Assembly: GCF_012972675.1 (NCBI RefSeq)
Contig: NZ_JABCRE010000003.1
Span: 930,001-994,000 of the forward strand
Length of the DNA: 64,000 bases
Source of the DNA: Pontixanthobacter rizhaonensis
GTDB lineage: Bacteria; Pseudomonadota; Alphaproteobacteria; Sphingomonadales; Sphingomonadaceae
Reading direction: 5' to 3'
Part shown: positions 1 through 7,756 of the stretch, piece by piece
Position numbering within the stretch: the stretch's first letter is position 1
Layout of the letters: the number at the start of each line of letters is the position of its first letter
Notes under the pieces: model-generated
Told to the model about the DNA's origin: nothing
What the model saw: only the letters and a program-made list of their open reading frames with translations
Database searches by the model: none
Program-made: the position numbers and the translations under genes

Positions 1-1409
1 AGTTCACTGTTTGCTTCGCTGAATAATGCCGCACCTGCCCAGTGTTGGTCCACGCTAGATGCCGCAGCATAAACGCGTGCTTCATCAGCTGTTCCTATTC
101 CATCCCAAGGAAGCTCAAAAGCGCGTAGTGACGTCGGAGGGAACAAGACATCTTGTGGCTTGGAGGATGCGCCAGCTTCGCCCAGGAACGTATCAGAGAA
201 ATCGGGCCTCACCGGTTCTAGCTCCAACTCAACGCCGATTTCGCGCCATTCCCACGAAGTAATCAGCCACTTACCGTCAAAGCCCGGGACAGTAACCAGC
301 TTCCCAGGACTGATTGCATCGCTGATCTCGGTTATGTTCCATCTAAGGACCACGCGCTTCGATGCTTGGCGCCGGGAAGCGGCATTGGCGATTCGGCGCG
401 CTTCATCGGGTGTGGTCGCAGCGGGCAGTTCCAAGGTGCGTTCCGGTCCTGGGTTAGCGCGCCCGGTGGGTCGTTGAAGGCCCAGCTGATAGTCACGCTC
501 CACATCATAATACCGAACGGCAATTGGTTCCGTCTTTTGCCGCTCTGTCCGATTCAGAGCCTGACCGCCAAGATTGATCGCGCCATTGCCATCCATGCTT
601 GCCACAGGCGCGGGAAGTTTGGGTGCGGCCTGTTCAAATTGGGGGGCATTCTGAACGGTCAGGCTTGCCTTGCCTGCATCCACAGCTAGCGGCACCGCAT
701 TGTCGATCAGATCCAGCGCACCGATCAGGCTGCCGCCGGAGTTGGTGAAGCCGCGTATGCCGCGAAGTGTAGCCTGGGTATGGTCGTTGCCGGACGAGGA
801 ATTGACAATATCGGTTAATGTGAATGGCTGAGTGTCTGCGAAGATTTCAAAGCTAAGGGCCGGAATGCGATTGCCGAAATCGGCCAAGGCGAGATCTTCA
901 AAGACAACATAGGCTGTCCCGCGAAATGCGGGGGCATGCGCTCCTTCAGCTGCTGAAATTAAGGGGTCAGGGATCTGGTCGCCATATCCTTGGTGTATCC
1001 TGAACAGGCCAGGTGATTTCAGATCACCGCTTGCACCGCGCAACAAATTTCCGTTGGCCCAAATACGGCCGATGCCGTGGATAGGTCTGCTCGACAACGA
1101 AACTGCAAACGAGGTTGAGTAATTATACGTCGTGACACTGGGCCTGCCCTTACCACCGCTTCTCTCGCTAGTTTCAACCAGGTCAGTTGCCCATATGATG
1201 CTGCCAACGCTCCGCATCGTGCCGAATTGCTGAGCTATTGGGGAGCCATAACTGGAAGTCGACACGGCAAGTTCTTCCAGCCTGGGGCCAGAACGAGAAT
1301 CTGAGCCAAGAATTTGACTATCCAATGTCCGTCCCAGCAGCCCGCCAATAGCGCCGCCAATCGGCCCGCCTATCGCCGTGCCTACTGCGGTCAGTGCTAA
1401 AGTAGCCAT
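1..1409 (-). CDS. GTA host-specificity/tail tip protein (gp15-like), 3' end outside window
   Basis: The minus-strand frame is open from an ATG at 1409 to the left edge, about 469 residues without a stop. The N-terminus is a Gly/Ala-rich hydrophobic stretch (MATLALTAVGTAIGG) followed by a segment with GSIIWATD and RGTAYVVFEDLALADFGNR, which resembles the start of the R. capsulatus rcc01698 (gp15) tail protein. Residues from about 290 on (IAVRYYDVERDYQLG, then SPGKLVTVPGFDGKW) look like the Phage-tail_3 region. The TIM-barrel module that separates these parts in the Rhodobacter protein seems to be missing here. It is the most downstream gene of the cluster, 3 bp after the peptidase gene, and should form the baseplate hub. 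The family is fairly certain; the total length is unknown. Confidence 0.85.
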   Translation of the reverse strand, partial: MATLALTAVGTAIGGPIGGAIGGLLGRTLDSQILGSDSRSGPRLEELAVSTSSYGSPIAQQFGTMRSVGSIIWATDLVETSERSGGKGRPSVTTYNYSTSFAVSLSSRPIHGIGRIWANGNLLRGASGDLKSPGLFRIHQGYGDQIPDPLISAAEGAHAPAFRGTAYVVFEDLALADFGNRIPALSFEIFADTQPFTLTDIVNSSSGNDHTQATLRGIRGFTNSGGSLIGALDLIDNAVPLAVDAGKASLTVQNAPQFEQAAPKLPAPVASMDGNGAINLGGQALNRTERQKTEPIAVRYYDVERDYQLGLQRPTGRANPGPERTLELPAATTPDEARRIANAASRRQASKRVVLRWNITEISDAISPGKLVTVPGFDGKWLITSWEWREIGVELELEPVRPDFSDTFLGEAGASSKPQDVLFPPTSLRAFELPWDGIGTADEARVYAAASSVDQHWAGAALFSEANSE

Positions 1410-1412
1410 ATG

Positions 1413-1826
1413 TCAGTCCTGTCTAGAAAGCCGGAAATTATAATGAGAAGGCCAAGGCAAGGGCCCATGTGAAATCACCACTTTGCCCAGCCCTGCATGA
1501 GCATGGACGAAGGATGTAGCGCTGGAGGCGATCACAAAATGGAGCTGAGCTGGCCCCGGGATTGTCGAGACAATATCCCCCCTTTGAACCGGTCCATCGC
1601 AAACATCCCAACCAAGCTGCTCCGCTACCGCCTGCACAGATGTGTGTTCGGCGTTTCTAAGCCGGTAAGGGGGAATTATTGGAAGCCTATGTCCTGATTT
1701 GGCCAAAGCATGGAGCACGAGGCCCACACAGTCTAAACCGAAACGGGGGTCGCGGCCGTGCAACCTGAACACGGCACCCTCGCATTCCTCTGCTGCCTTT
1801 GCCACGGCATCAGCGCGAGTGTTCAA
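1413..1826 (-). CDS. NlpC/P60 family cell-wall peptidase (GTA gp14-like)
   Basis: This 137-residue protein has an NlpC/P60 shape: FGLDCVGLVLHAL carries the catalytic Cys, and FVHAHAG in the C-terminal third carries a candidate catalytic His. In the GTA this enzyme is a tail-tip peptidoglycan hydrolase that locally opens the recipient cell wall. The start is a TTG overlapping the TGA of the preceding gene as TTGA, and no ATG exists nearby, so translational coupling is likely. It sits between gp13 and gp15 as in R. capsulatus GTA. Confidence 0.87.
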   Translation of the reverse strand: MNTRADAVAKAAEECEGAVFRLHGRDPRFGLDCVGLVLHALAKSGHRLPIIPPYRLRNAEHTSVQAVAEQLGWDVCDGPVQRGDIVSTIPGPAQLHFVIASSATSFVHAHAGLGKVVISHGPLPWPSHYNFRLSRQD

Positions 1827-2638
1827 GGCGTTGTCGGCCCGCGGACCAACAAGTCGTTGCCGGGTAAAAAGGGCTCAGCTTGAAAGTTGATAGCGTTCGC
1901 GAATCTGGTGCCACATGTGTCCAAGCGGTGATCGCAGCCTTCCAGCAGTTCCACAGTGACACCTCCCGCAATAGCAGGCGGCAAAGTGTCAGCCAGAATC
2001 AAATTGTTGTTCTGGATGCCCATAACCAATGTTCTTTGCCCTGCAGCTGGTCCATCAAGCCATCGCAATCGCCCTCCAACGAAGGCTTCCGCCGGACCTA
2101 TGGTAATCGTGACAGCGTTCAGACTGCGATCAACATCGGTGACGGAACCCAAATGCGTGAAAAGCGAAGCTGACAAACCACACCCTGGGCCGCAAAATTG
2201 AGCGCGACATGTAGGGCTGGTGCGCGGAATAATATCCTTAGCCAATTCAGCCTTGGTTGACCGCAGATCTGCGCTGAAATGCCCATCCAGCGTCGATACT
2301 TGCCCGATAGAGCCAAAATATAACGGCATTGGGTTAAGCTCGCTCCAATCAACTGCACCGACTTCAATTCTGGCATAGTCGAATCGCCCAATTCTGAGAT
2401 CGCTATCGCTAATCGTGTCATGCGACAGCACCCCGGTCATTTCGGCGCTATCATCAGATAAGTCCGACGTTTTCCGAATAGCGCTGGGGAGCATACCCGG
2501 GGCCGCACGATGATTGATACCACCGAACCATAAATCGCGGTCATGCGATGTGAAACCCAACGTCACACCATCACGCCGGAAAACGCGCCAGTAGGTAGCG
2601 ACCCCTTCTAGTTCGGATGCAAAAAAGACTGTGCTCAC
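1823..2638 (-). CDS. GTA gp13-like protein (DUF2163 / phage_BR0599)
   Basis: A 271-residue tail-tip component. The N-terminal half (LEGVATYWRVFRRDG, LGFTSHDRDLWFGG) is the DUF2163 pattern. The C-terminal half is the BR0599 type, with several cysteines (CRAQFCGPGCG near 145-155; CDHRLDTCGTRF near 230-242) that match the iron-sulfur-binding hub proteins described for RcGTA; cluster binding here is inferred. It starts with GTG overlapping the TGA of the upstream gene (GTGA) and itself overlaps the peptidase start. Order and size agree with orfg13. Confidence 0.88.
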   Translation of the reverse strand: MSTVFFASELEGVATYWRVFRRDGVTLGFTSHDRDLWFGGINHRAAPGMLPSAIRKTSDLSDDSAEMTGVLSHDTISDSDLRIGRFDYARIEVGAVDWSELNPMPLYFGSIGQVSTLDGHFSADLRSTKAELAKDIIPRTSPTCRAQFCGPGCGLSASLFTHLGSVTDVDRSLNAVTITIGPAEAFVGGRLRWLDGPAAGQRTLVMGIQNNNLILADTLPPAIAGGVTVELLEGCDHRLDTCGTRFANAINFQAEPFLPGNDLLVRGPTTP

Positions 2639-4956
2639 AGGTCTTCTCTAATTTCTATCAAAGGCACCGAGGGCGCTTCGCCTGCCGCAAAATGACTGCT
2701 TACGATATCCAATCTGTCTTCCAGAAACCGTACCGGGACATCAAACAAGAAACCGGCAGTGACCGTAGCACCTGCGGGTGGTGCACTATCCAGCAAGACG
2801 CGGCCACCTGTCTGGTAGCTCCAATCCGATATCTCGGCGCCATCTACAGCGATCCGCAAGCTGCCAAGCCTTGGCCGCGTGATGTTACGCTTCTGCGGTT
2901 CTGGTTGGTCGCCATAGGACTTACTCAGCTGAAACGTCGCATTTGTGCCATTCCCTTGGCCGATGGGTTGGTCCAACGCCGTCGGGGTGTCAGTCATTCT
3001 GTTCGAGCTGTAATCGAACGGATCTGTTATTCTGAACCCTTTTGCTGGACCGCGCCTCGCACGGAAAAAGTCGATCAGTGTTTTCAACTCGGCTTCTGAT
3101 CGAATTCCGGGGCCAACATCGAAGTGTAGCCGGGCATCAGCCCACAAAGAATTACGCCGTTCATGGCCCGATGATGTTACTGCAACTGAGGTCGAGAATT
3201 CTGGGCTGACCCCGGTATTGCGCCCTAATGGCAGCGGATAAAGAACATCATCAAAGGCTTGCATTGTTTCATCCTGTGTTGGGGGAAGCCGCGTATAGCC
3301 ATCGCGTGCGATTTGTGGTTGTGCCCAAACGTATCGGCTGATGATCCCACGCTCGGCAGCTTCATCAAGCCCGGCATCAATCCGGGTCCAATAGAGGTCG
3401 GCATCCTCCGGATTCAGCACAAAACCCGATAAATAGTCTTGCCGGTCAATCGGATAGCCAAGGCGTTCATTGAAAGAATGGTATGCCTGCCGGCGGAGCC
3501 CGTCCGCACCGTCAGTCAGCCAGTCGTAATCTTCGAGCTGCAGCCGATCAAATGTGGGCCATGCCCAGCCAACGGGCACATTTGCTCGGGCCAATTCAGG
3601 CATTTCAGGATCGAGGATAGTCGGGGTAAAGGCGAGGAGTGACACTTCTACAGCGCCCCGCGCAATGTGTTGGACCGCCCCGGCCAGGTCAATTGTTGAC
3701 TGGGCAAGTACCGCCCCTGCTTGATCGAGAAGAGCCTTTTGCGCGGCATCAAGCGGCTGCTTCATTGACTCGATAATGGGCGGTTTGCCGCCGAACTGCG
3801 CGGCAGCGGACTGATCATACAGGCAGGGCTTCGCATCCGGCGTGATCCACCACCATGGTTCTCCGATCTGAAACCTTAGCGGTAATCCTGCCGATTTCTG
3901 CAATAGCGTGAACCGCATGGCCACCCTTTGAAGCCAACGCATCGCTGCGCTATTGGCCGGCGATAAGAGGGCGGATGGAGGGTCCCATCCGGTTCTGCCT
4001 GCTTCCCCGTCAAAAGCGAGTTGTTGCCATTCTGGTGGGCAGTGCGCCGCAAAAACTTCGTAAGATAGCGAGAGGATAACCTCAAATCCTGCAGCCTTTG
4101 CCGCATTCAGAAATGAATTGTGCCACCGTGTTGCGGAAACGGCCAATTTGCCGCCGGGTTGAACCAACAACGTACCACTCTCGTTCACCAGTTGGAAAAA
4201 ATGGCTCATTCCGACATAGTGCAGCAAGGTATCGCGGTAACCCAATGCCACCGCTTCTCTAATCAAGCGTGTTGGTGTTTGGTTATAGGCATCATCATAG
4301 GCCGTTGCCATGCGCTCACCATGCGGTGGCAATATGACATTACCGATTTCAAGCAGAGGCAGATGCCCCTCGCAGGAAATCTGGCTGATCTCGGCATGGG
4401 CTGTGATCGGGTGCTGCAATAGCTCGCTACTGCTGGCGACAAAGCCGACTGGCACAAACGAGATAAACATCCGGTCAATGTCGCTTACATGGACCGGCTG
4501 GCCAGGCAGAGAAAACCCAGCTTCTAATTTCGAAAACGGCAGCACAATATCGGCATCAGTCGGCGATCCGGTTGCATAGTTCCACAGCCGGACATACCAG
4601 GTCGCGGGGGCACCGGCCGCATCCCGACCTTCGATTGTCAAAGTCGGCCCGTTCGGTTCATCCAACGGTATCAAGCCCGACGATTTCCAGTGGAAGCGCA
4701 GTGTGTTCCGTGAATAGTCGCGGTGGGTTTCATACTTCAGCAAGGGATGGCTGAGAGTGTCCTCGCTCGACCAGATCAACCCTGCCAGATCACCTTCTGT
4801 GTAGAATTCGCAATCGACCCGTATCGAGTCAGGGGATTCCGCGGTGACCGAACTCATCATTGGCCGGGGGAAATTGACGGTCCAAAAACGGGGGTCAAAG
4901 CGCTGGATGTAGTCGCTATCTTGCCCATAGCGTGACTGGGCGAGCCAAAAAGCCAT
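2635..4956 (-). CDS. Large GTA tail protein: glycosidase-like N-terminal module fused to DUF2460 (gp12)
   Basis: This protein has 773 residues, while the R. capsulatus gp12 distal-tail protein (TIGR02217/DUF2460) is about 200. Residues 574-773 (PLPLGRNTGVSPEFSTSV, LIDFFRARRGPAKGF, ITDPFDYSS) are a complete DUF2460 domain. The first ~570 residues resemble a beta-rich domain (1-200) followed by an alpha/beta barrel-like part (about 210-560), with YRDTLLHYVGMSH, GFEVILSLSYE and FQIGEPWWW, reminiscent of glycoside-hydrolase barrels. An acidic residue in IGEPWWW may be catalytic; this is inference. The ATG at 4956 lies 34 bp after the tape-measure gene. DUF2460 should attach the tail tube to the hub, while the extra module may bind or cut surface glycans. 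Confidence 0.87.
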   Translation of the reverse strand: MAFWLAQSRYGQDSDYIQRFDPRFWTVNFPRPMMSSVTAESPDSIRVDCEFYTEGDLAGLIWSSEDTLSHPLLKYETHRDYSRNTLRFHWKSSGLIPLDEPNGPTLTIEGRDAAGAPATWYVRLWNYATGSPTDADIVLPFSKLEAGFSLPGQPVHVSDIDRMFISFVPVGFVASSSELLQHPITAHAEISQISCEGHLPLLEIGNVILPPHGERMATAYDDAYNQTPTRLIREAVALGYRDTLLHYVGMSHFFQLVNESGTLLVQPGGKLAVSATRWHNSFLNAAKAAGFEVILSLSYEVFAAHCPPEWQQLAFDGEAGRTGWDPPSALLSPANSAAMRWLQRVAMRFTLLQKSAGLPLRFQIGEPWWWITPDAKPCLYDQSAAAQFGGKPPIIESMKQPLDAAQKALLDQAGAVLAQSTIDLAGAVQHIARGAVEVSLLAFTPTILDPEMPELARANVPVGWAWPTFDRLQLEDYDWLTDGADGLRRQAYHSFNERLGYPIDRQDYLSGFVLNPEDADLYWTRIDAGLDEAAERGIISRYVWAQPQIARDGYTRLPPTQDETMQAFDDVLYPLPLGRNTGVSPEFSTSVAVTSSGHERRNSLWADARLHFDVGPGIRSEAELKTLIDFFRARRGPAKGFRITDPFDYSSNRMTDTPTALDQPIGQGNGTNATFQLSKSYGDQPEPQKRNITRPRLGSLRIAVDGAEISDWSYQTGGRVLLDSAPPAGATVTAGFLFDVPVRFLEDRLDIVSSHFAAGEAPSVPLIEIREDL

Positions 4957-4990
4957 GCGGGTTCCTAACCAGTTTTAAAATAAGAGATGT

Positions 4991-5569
4991 TCAGATCGCG
5001 AGCGTGCGGCGGATCGCGCTGGCCACTTGGCGCGAAGACCGCTGCATCGCTGCTGGCGCAGATGCGCCGCGTGGTGCGTTCAGCTGTATGGCTACTTTGA
5101 CGTCTCTGGCACCGCCCGATCCGGCGGCATTTGCTTCGACCCGGCCTGCACTTGTGGGAATGAATAATTCAGGCCCGCGTTCACCAACAACATATCCGCG
5201 CCCTGGCGATACCGGACCGCCGGTTGCCCTTCCCGGCAAACCAAATAACGCGCCGACCGACCCGATGAGCCCGCCCAATCCGGATGGACTGCTGCTGCCA
5301 GCGCCGCCAAAAATCTGGTCCAAACCCAATTGGAGGGCTTCCGATGCTATCTGGTCGAAAGCCTGCGAGGCAGCTCTTTTTAGATCATCGAACCCTAAAT
5401 TGCCTTGCCGGATTGCGGAGACCAACCCTTTTTCAAGAGCCGCACCCGCCCGCCCAAAGCCATCGACCAAATTGGTATCGACACCGGCTTTCATCGTTGC
5501 AATGTCGGCTTCAAAACCGCTCGTGCTTGCTCTGACATCAATTATCAGCTCATCAATTTCAGCATCCAT
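4991..5569 (-). CDS. Short tail tape measure protein (GTA gp11-like)
   Basis: A 192-residue protein with an N-terminal helix-rich part (IDELIIDVRASTSGFEADI), a Gly-rich hydrophobic centre (GLGGLIGSVGALFGLPGR) and the typical tape-measure C-terminal motif GRGYVVGERGPELFIPTSAG. In siphophage-like particles the tape measure sets tail length. This one is far shorter than phage homologues, as expected for a short GTA tail (RcGTA orfg11 is of similar size). The start ATG overlaps the end of the gp10.1 gene by 11 bp. Confidence 0.88.
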   Translation of the reverse strand: MDAEIDELIIDVRASTSGFEADIATMKAGVDTNLVDGFGRAGAALEKGLVSAIRQGNLGFDDLKRAASQAFDQIASEALQLGLDQIFGGAGSSSPSGLGGLIGSVGALFGLPGRATGGPVSPGRGYVVGERGPELFIPTSAGRVEANAAGSGGARDVKVAIQLNAPRGASAPAAMQRSSRQVASAIRRTLAI

Positions 5570-5756
5570 TCTGATCTATCTCCATCAGACTATTGAGTTC
5601 AGAGCGCGACATGGTCGGGGGTGCCGCTGTGCTCTCTCCCAGGGAAACGGCCAATTCTATGGGTGTTGCCTGCCAAAAATCATGGGGTTTCCAACCGAGT
5701 GCCTGGGCCGCGTGCCCGGCAAGGGATCGCGCGGCGTGCGCGAAACTTTGCGTCAT
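5559..5756 (-). CDS. Small tail assembly protein, TIGR02216 type (GTA gp10.1)
   Basis: A 65-residue protein with the motif LGWKPHDFWQATPIEL, the signature of the TIGR02216 phage-conserved family that follows gp10 in GTA clusters. It is probably a tail assembly chaperone partner, like the second chaperone product of siphophages; that role is inferred from position between gp10 and the tape measure. Its ATG overlaps the stop of gp10 (ATGA), and its 3' end overlaps the tape-measure start. Confidence 0.85.
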   Translation of the reverse strand: MTQSFAHAARSLAGHAAQALGWKPHDFWQATPIELAVSLGESTAAPPTMSRSELNSLMEIDQNGC

Positions 5757-6067
5757 TGTGTACCTTTGAGAATTTGTGCCAATATTGCGCGTAACGGGTC
5801 AGCACAGCGCGTCAGGCCGATGGCTATGATCGCGTTTTCGACGTCATTGCGAGAGTATGATTCTTGATCGTCGAGGCAGTGCCAGAACAGCGCCGACAAC
5901 TCGCCTAGTTTAAGCTGCCCGTTTGCTGCCCGTTCAACCATGGCCAATAGCGGCCCAAGCTCATCTTCCGCCGCAATCAGTGCCGAGAATGTCGGTCGGA
6001 GCAACTTGTCTTGGCCGCCGATGGTGAGCATTGCCTCACCGCGGAGCGAGTTGGCAGTCTGGTTCAT
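5753..6067 (-). CDS. GTA gp10 family protein (tail assembly chaperone)
   Basis: A 104-residue protein with the GTA_gp10 pattern: an N-terminal beta part (GEAMLTIGGQDKLLRPTF) followed by a helical part (ALIAAEDELGPLLAMVERAANG, LSALFWHCLDD). By position between the major tail protein and gp10.1 it should be the tail tube assembly chaperone. Both ends overlap neighbours by 4 bp, indicating coupled translation. Confidence 0.87.
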   Translation of the reverse strand: MNQTANSLRGEAMLTIGGQDKLLRPTFSALIAAEDELGPLLAMVERAANGQLKLGELSALFWHCLDDQESYSRNDVENAIIAIGLTRCADPLRAILAQILKGTQ

Positions 6068-6471
6068 ACCGGTAACACTGCGCCTGAGCTTTCCAGCTGG
6101 AGCGTGTAGTTGCGCTCTCCATTGAAATCTCCGGCATAATCCAGCCGTTGGACGAGGAACCGGCCGACGAGCTTCTCCCCGTCTTCAAATGACAATTCAT
6201 AATCATCAATCGTGCCAGCCAAGGCGTGCGAGCGGATCAGTGTTTCGGCATTGCTGCCAAGAAATATACCGCTTGCGCTTACTGATACTGAGCGGGTTCC
6301 GGCGCCGGACAACAGATCCCGCCAACCGCCAGATTCCTTGTGGGTCACGACCACCGTGTCCCCGTTGATAGACATCTGCGTGGTGCGCAAACCTGCGACG
6401 GTTTCGTAAGATGGGGGCTGTGCCCCATCGCCAATTTTCAGCAGGAACGCGGAACCTTTTTGTGCAGTCAT
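6064..6471 (-). CDS. Major tail tube protein, TP901-1 family (GTA gp9)
   Basis: A 135-residue protein that starts MTAQKGSAFLLKIGDG and contains TTQMSINGDTVVVTHKESGGWRDLL in two pieces, the usual N-terminal pattern of TP901-1-type major tail proteins. The C-terminus (GRFLVQRLDYAGDFNGE, YTLQLESSG) completes the tube-protein beta sandwich. It should polymerise as hexameric rings to form the tail tube. It begins 5 bp after the tail terminator gene and overlaps gp10 by 4 bp. Confidence 0.9.
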   Translation of the reverse strand: MTAQKGSAFLLKIGDGAQPPSYETVAGLRTTQMSINGDTVVVTHKESGGWRDLLSGAGTRSVSVSASGIFLGSNAETLIRSHALAGTIDDYELSFEDGEKLVGRFLVQRLDYAGDFNGERNYTLQLESSGAVLPV

Positions 6472-6476
6472 ATTGG

Positions 6477-6875
6477 TTACTCCGGTGAGTTTTGAAGAAT
6501 GCGGAAGCTGTATTCCAGCAGGATGTTGAGCTGATTTCGGCGTTGCCGCGCCGACCGGGCCCGTAGGAAACGGGTATTGATCACGGAAAACCCATCCTGC
6601 CCCTTGGGGAAGGTGGCTATGCGTTTCTCAATCAGGCTCACCAATCGGCCGTCATCGGCAGTATCATCGCCGCGTGTCTGCAACTGCAAAGCCAGCCGGA
6701 CCTCGCGGCCATTGCGGGTTTTGGTGCTCCAATCGGTGGAGGCTGTGGCCGCAATGGTGACGAAGGGCGGGCTTGCGCTAACGGGAACTTCTTCGGTGAA
6801 GCTATTTATGCGTTCTGAGAGCTCGGACGCGGACGTGAGCCACGATAGCAAGGCGGTGCGGAGGATATCTTCCAT
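6477..6875 (-). CDS. Tail terminator-like protein, DUF3168 (GTA gp8)
   Basis: A 132-residue DUF3168 protein: MEDILRTALLSWLTSASELSERI at the N-terminus (read in two halves), the central PPFVTIAATASTDW and the C-terminal LNILLEYSFRI. The family caps the tail tube at its junction with the head. The frame is open nine codons further upstream, but the ATG at 6875 is chosen because it avoids overlap with the preceding small ORF and gives the usual DUF3168 N-terminus. Confidence 0.86.
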   Translation of the reverse strand: MEDILRTALLSWLTSASELSERINSFTEEVPVSASPPFVTIAATASTDWSTKTRNGREVRLALQLQTRGDDTADDGRLVSLIEKRIATFPKGQDGFSVINTRFLRARSARQRRNQLNILLEYSFRILQNSPE

Positions 6876-6879
6876 AATT

Positions 6880-7089
6880 TCAGCCTTTGCGGGATGAACC
6901 AAACAGCGGCCAAAGCTGTTCTGGCCTGTGCCAATGCGAGATTGATCGGTTGTTACGTGCGGCGCGATCTGTGATTTGCGCTTTGACCAAGCGGGTGGCC
7001 TTGGCGATCAACCGGGCACCGAGACGGTTCGTTTGTTTGGCCAGTTTAGCTTGGATCATATGATCCGCATCCGCCGCCAAGGTCGCCAT
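6880..7089 (-). CDS. Small basic protein of unknown function in the gp7 slot
   Basis: A 69-residue ORF with an ATG at 7089, overlapping the connector gene by 34 bp and ending 4 bp before the DUF3168 start. The N-terminal 45 residues are helical, Ala-rich and basic (LAKQTNRLGARLIAKATRLVKAQ); the tail is Trp/Ser-rich. In the R. capsulatus cluster this position holds gp7, a head-tail joining (stopper) protein of about 110 residues, but I do not recognise that family here. It could be a diverged or shortened joining protein, or a spurious ORF in an otherwise tightly packed operon. Confidence 0.5.
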   Translation of the reverse strand: MATLAADADHMIQAKLAKQTNRLGARLIAKATRLVKAQITDRAARNNRSISHWHRPEQLWPLFGSSRKG

Positions 7090-7601
7090 AGCGCGGTTAC
7101 GGCAGCGGGCGGCTGAGCGGCACCGCCATCGTCGCGTTCGCGATATTGATGCGCCGCCAGCCGGATAATGCCCTGACGCAGACCATCAGGAAGCGATCCC
7201 CACCCAGGCGCCAGTCCAGCGGCGAACCGGACTGCCATTCTTCCCGCGGCGCCCGGCCGGTTGACGCGGACTAACCCGCTCCCGTCTGGCGATATATCCA
7301 CTTCATAGGCATCTACCGGCAAGACCAACCGAGCACCGTCGGAAAGGATGCCTTCAACACCCGTGATGGCGTGGACTGGCCGGGTGGCCAGCGTCTGCCA
7401 ATCCGGTGTAGCGGCAATGATCTCCTCGCAGGTTGCGGCGAGGGGCATCACCCCGGTAAATGCTTCACAAATATCAAGTGCAGCCCGGATCAGGCGCACT
7501 AACGCCTCATCCTCATGCGTTGTCTGGATGGCGAGCCAATGTTTCAGCTCGCTCAAAGCGGCCCCGCCAAGCTCGGCAGGGGCAAGGATAGCCCGTTTCA
7601 T
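7056..7601 (-). CDS. Head-tail connector protein (GTA gp6, phage gp6-like)
   Basis: A 181-residue protein. The chosen ATG at 7601 (MKRAILAPAELGG) has a GGGAGA ribosome site just upstream; the frame is open 45 codons further but that part looks non-coding. LKHWLAIQTTHEDEALVRLI and AALDICEAFTG are the hallmark of the gp6-like head-tail connector family, a helical ring protein under the portal. The C-terminal half (LPVDAYEVDISPDGSG, LPDGLRQGIIRLAAHQYRER) agrees. A 155-bp gap without a visible gene separates it from the capsid gene. Confidence 0.87.
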   Translation of the reverse strand: MKRAILAPAELGGAALSELKHWLAIQTTHEDEALVRLIRAALDICEAFTGVMPLAATCEEIIAATPDWQTLATRPVHAITGVEGILSDGARLVLPVDAYEVDISPDGSGLVRVNRPGAAGRMAVRFAAGLAPGWGSLPDGLRQGIIRLAAHQYRERDDGGAAQPPAAVTALWRPWRRMRII

Positions 7602-7756
7602 GGCGGTCTCCCGGTTTAGTAGGGTGCGCCCACGCCGCCAGCATAGGGAGGAGGATGCAGCAGCGTGGGCGCGGGGACCGGCAAAGGAGAAGGGGGCTCG
7701 ACTCTGCCGGGGACTGGTCAGGATGTGGCCTGGCAATACAGCCAGACCAGCGGCTG

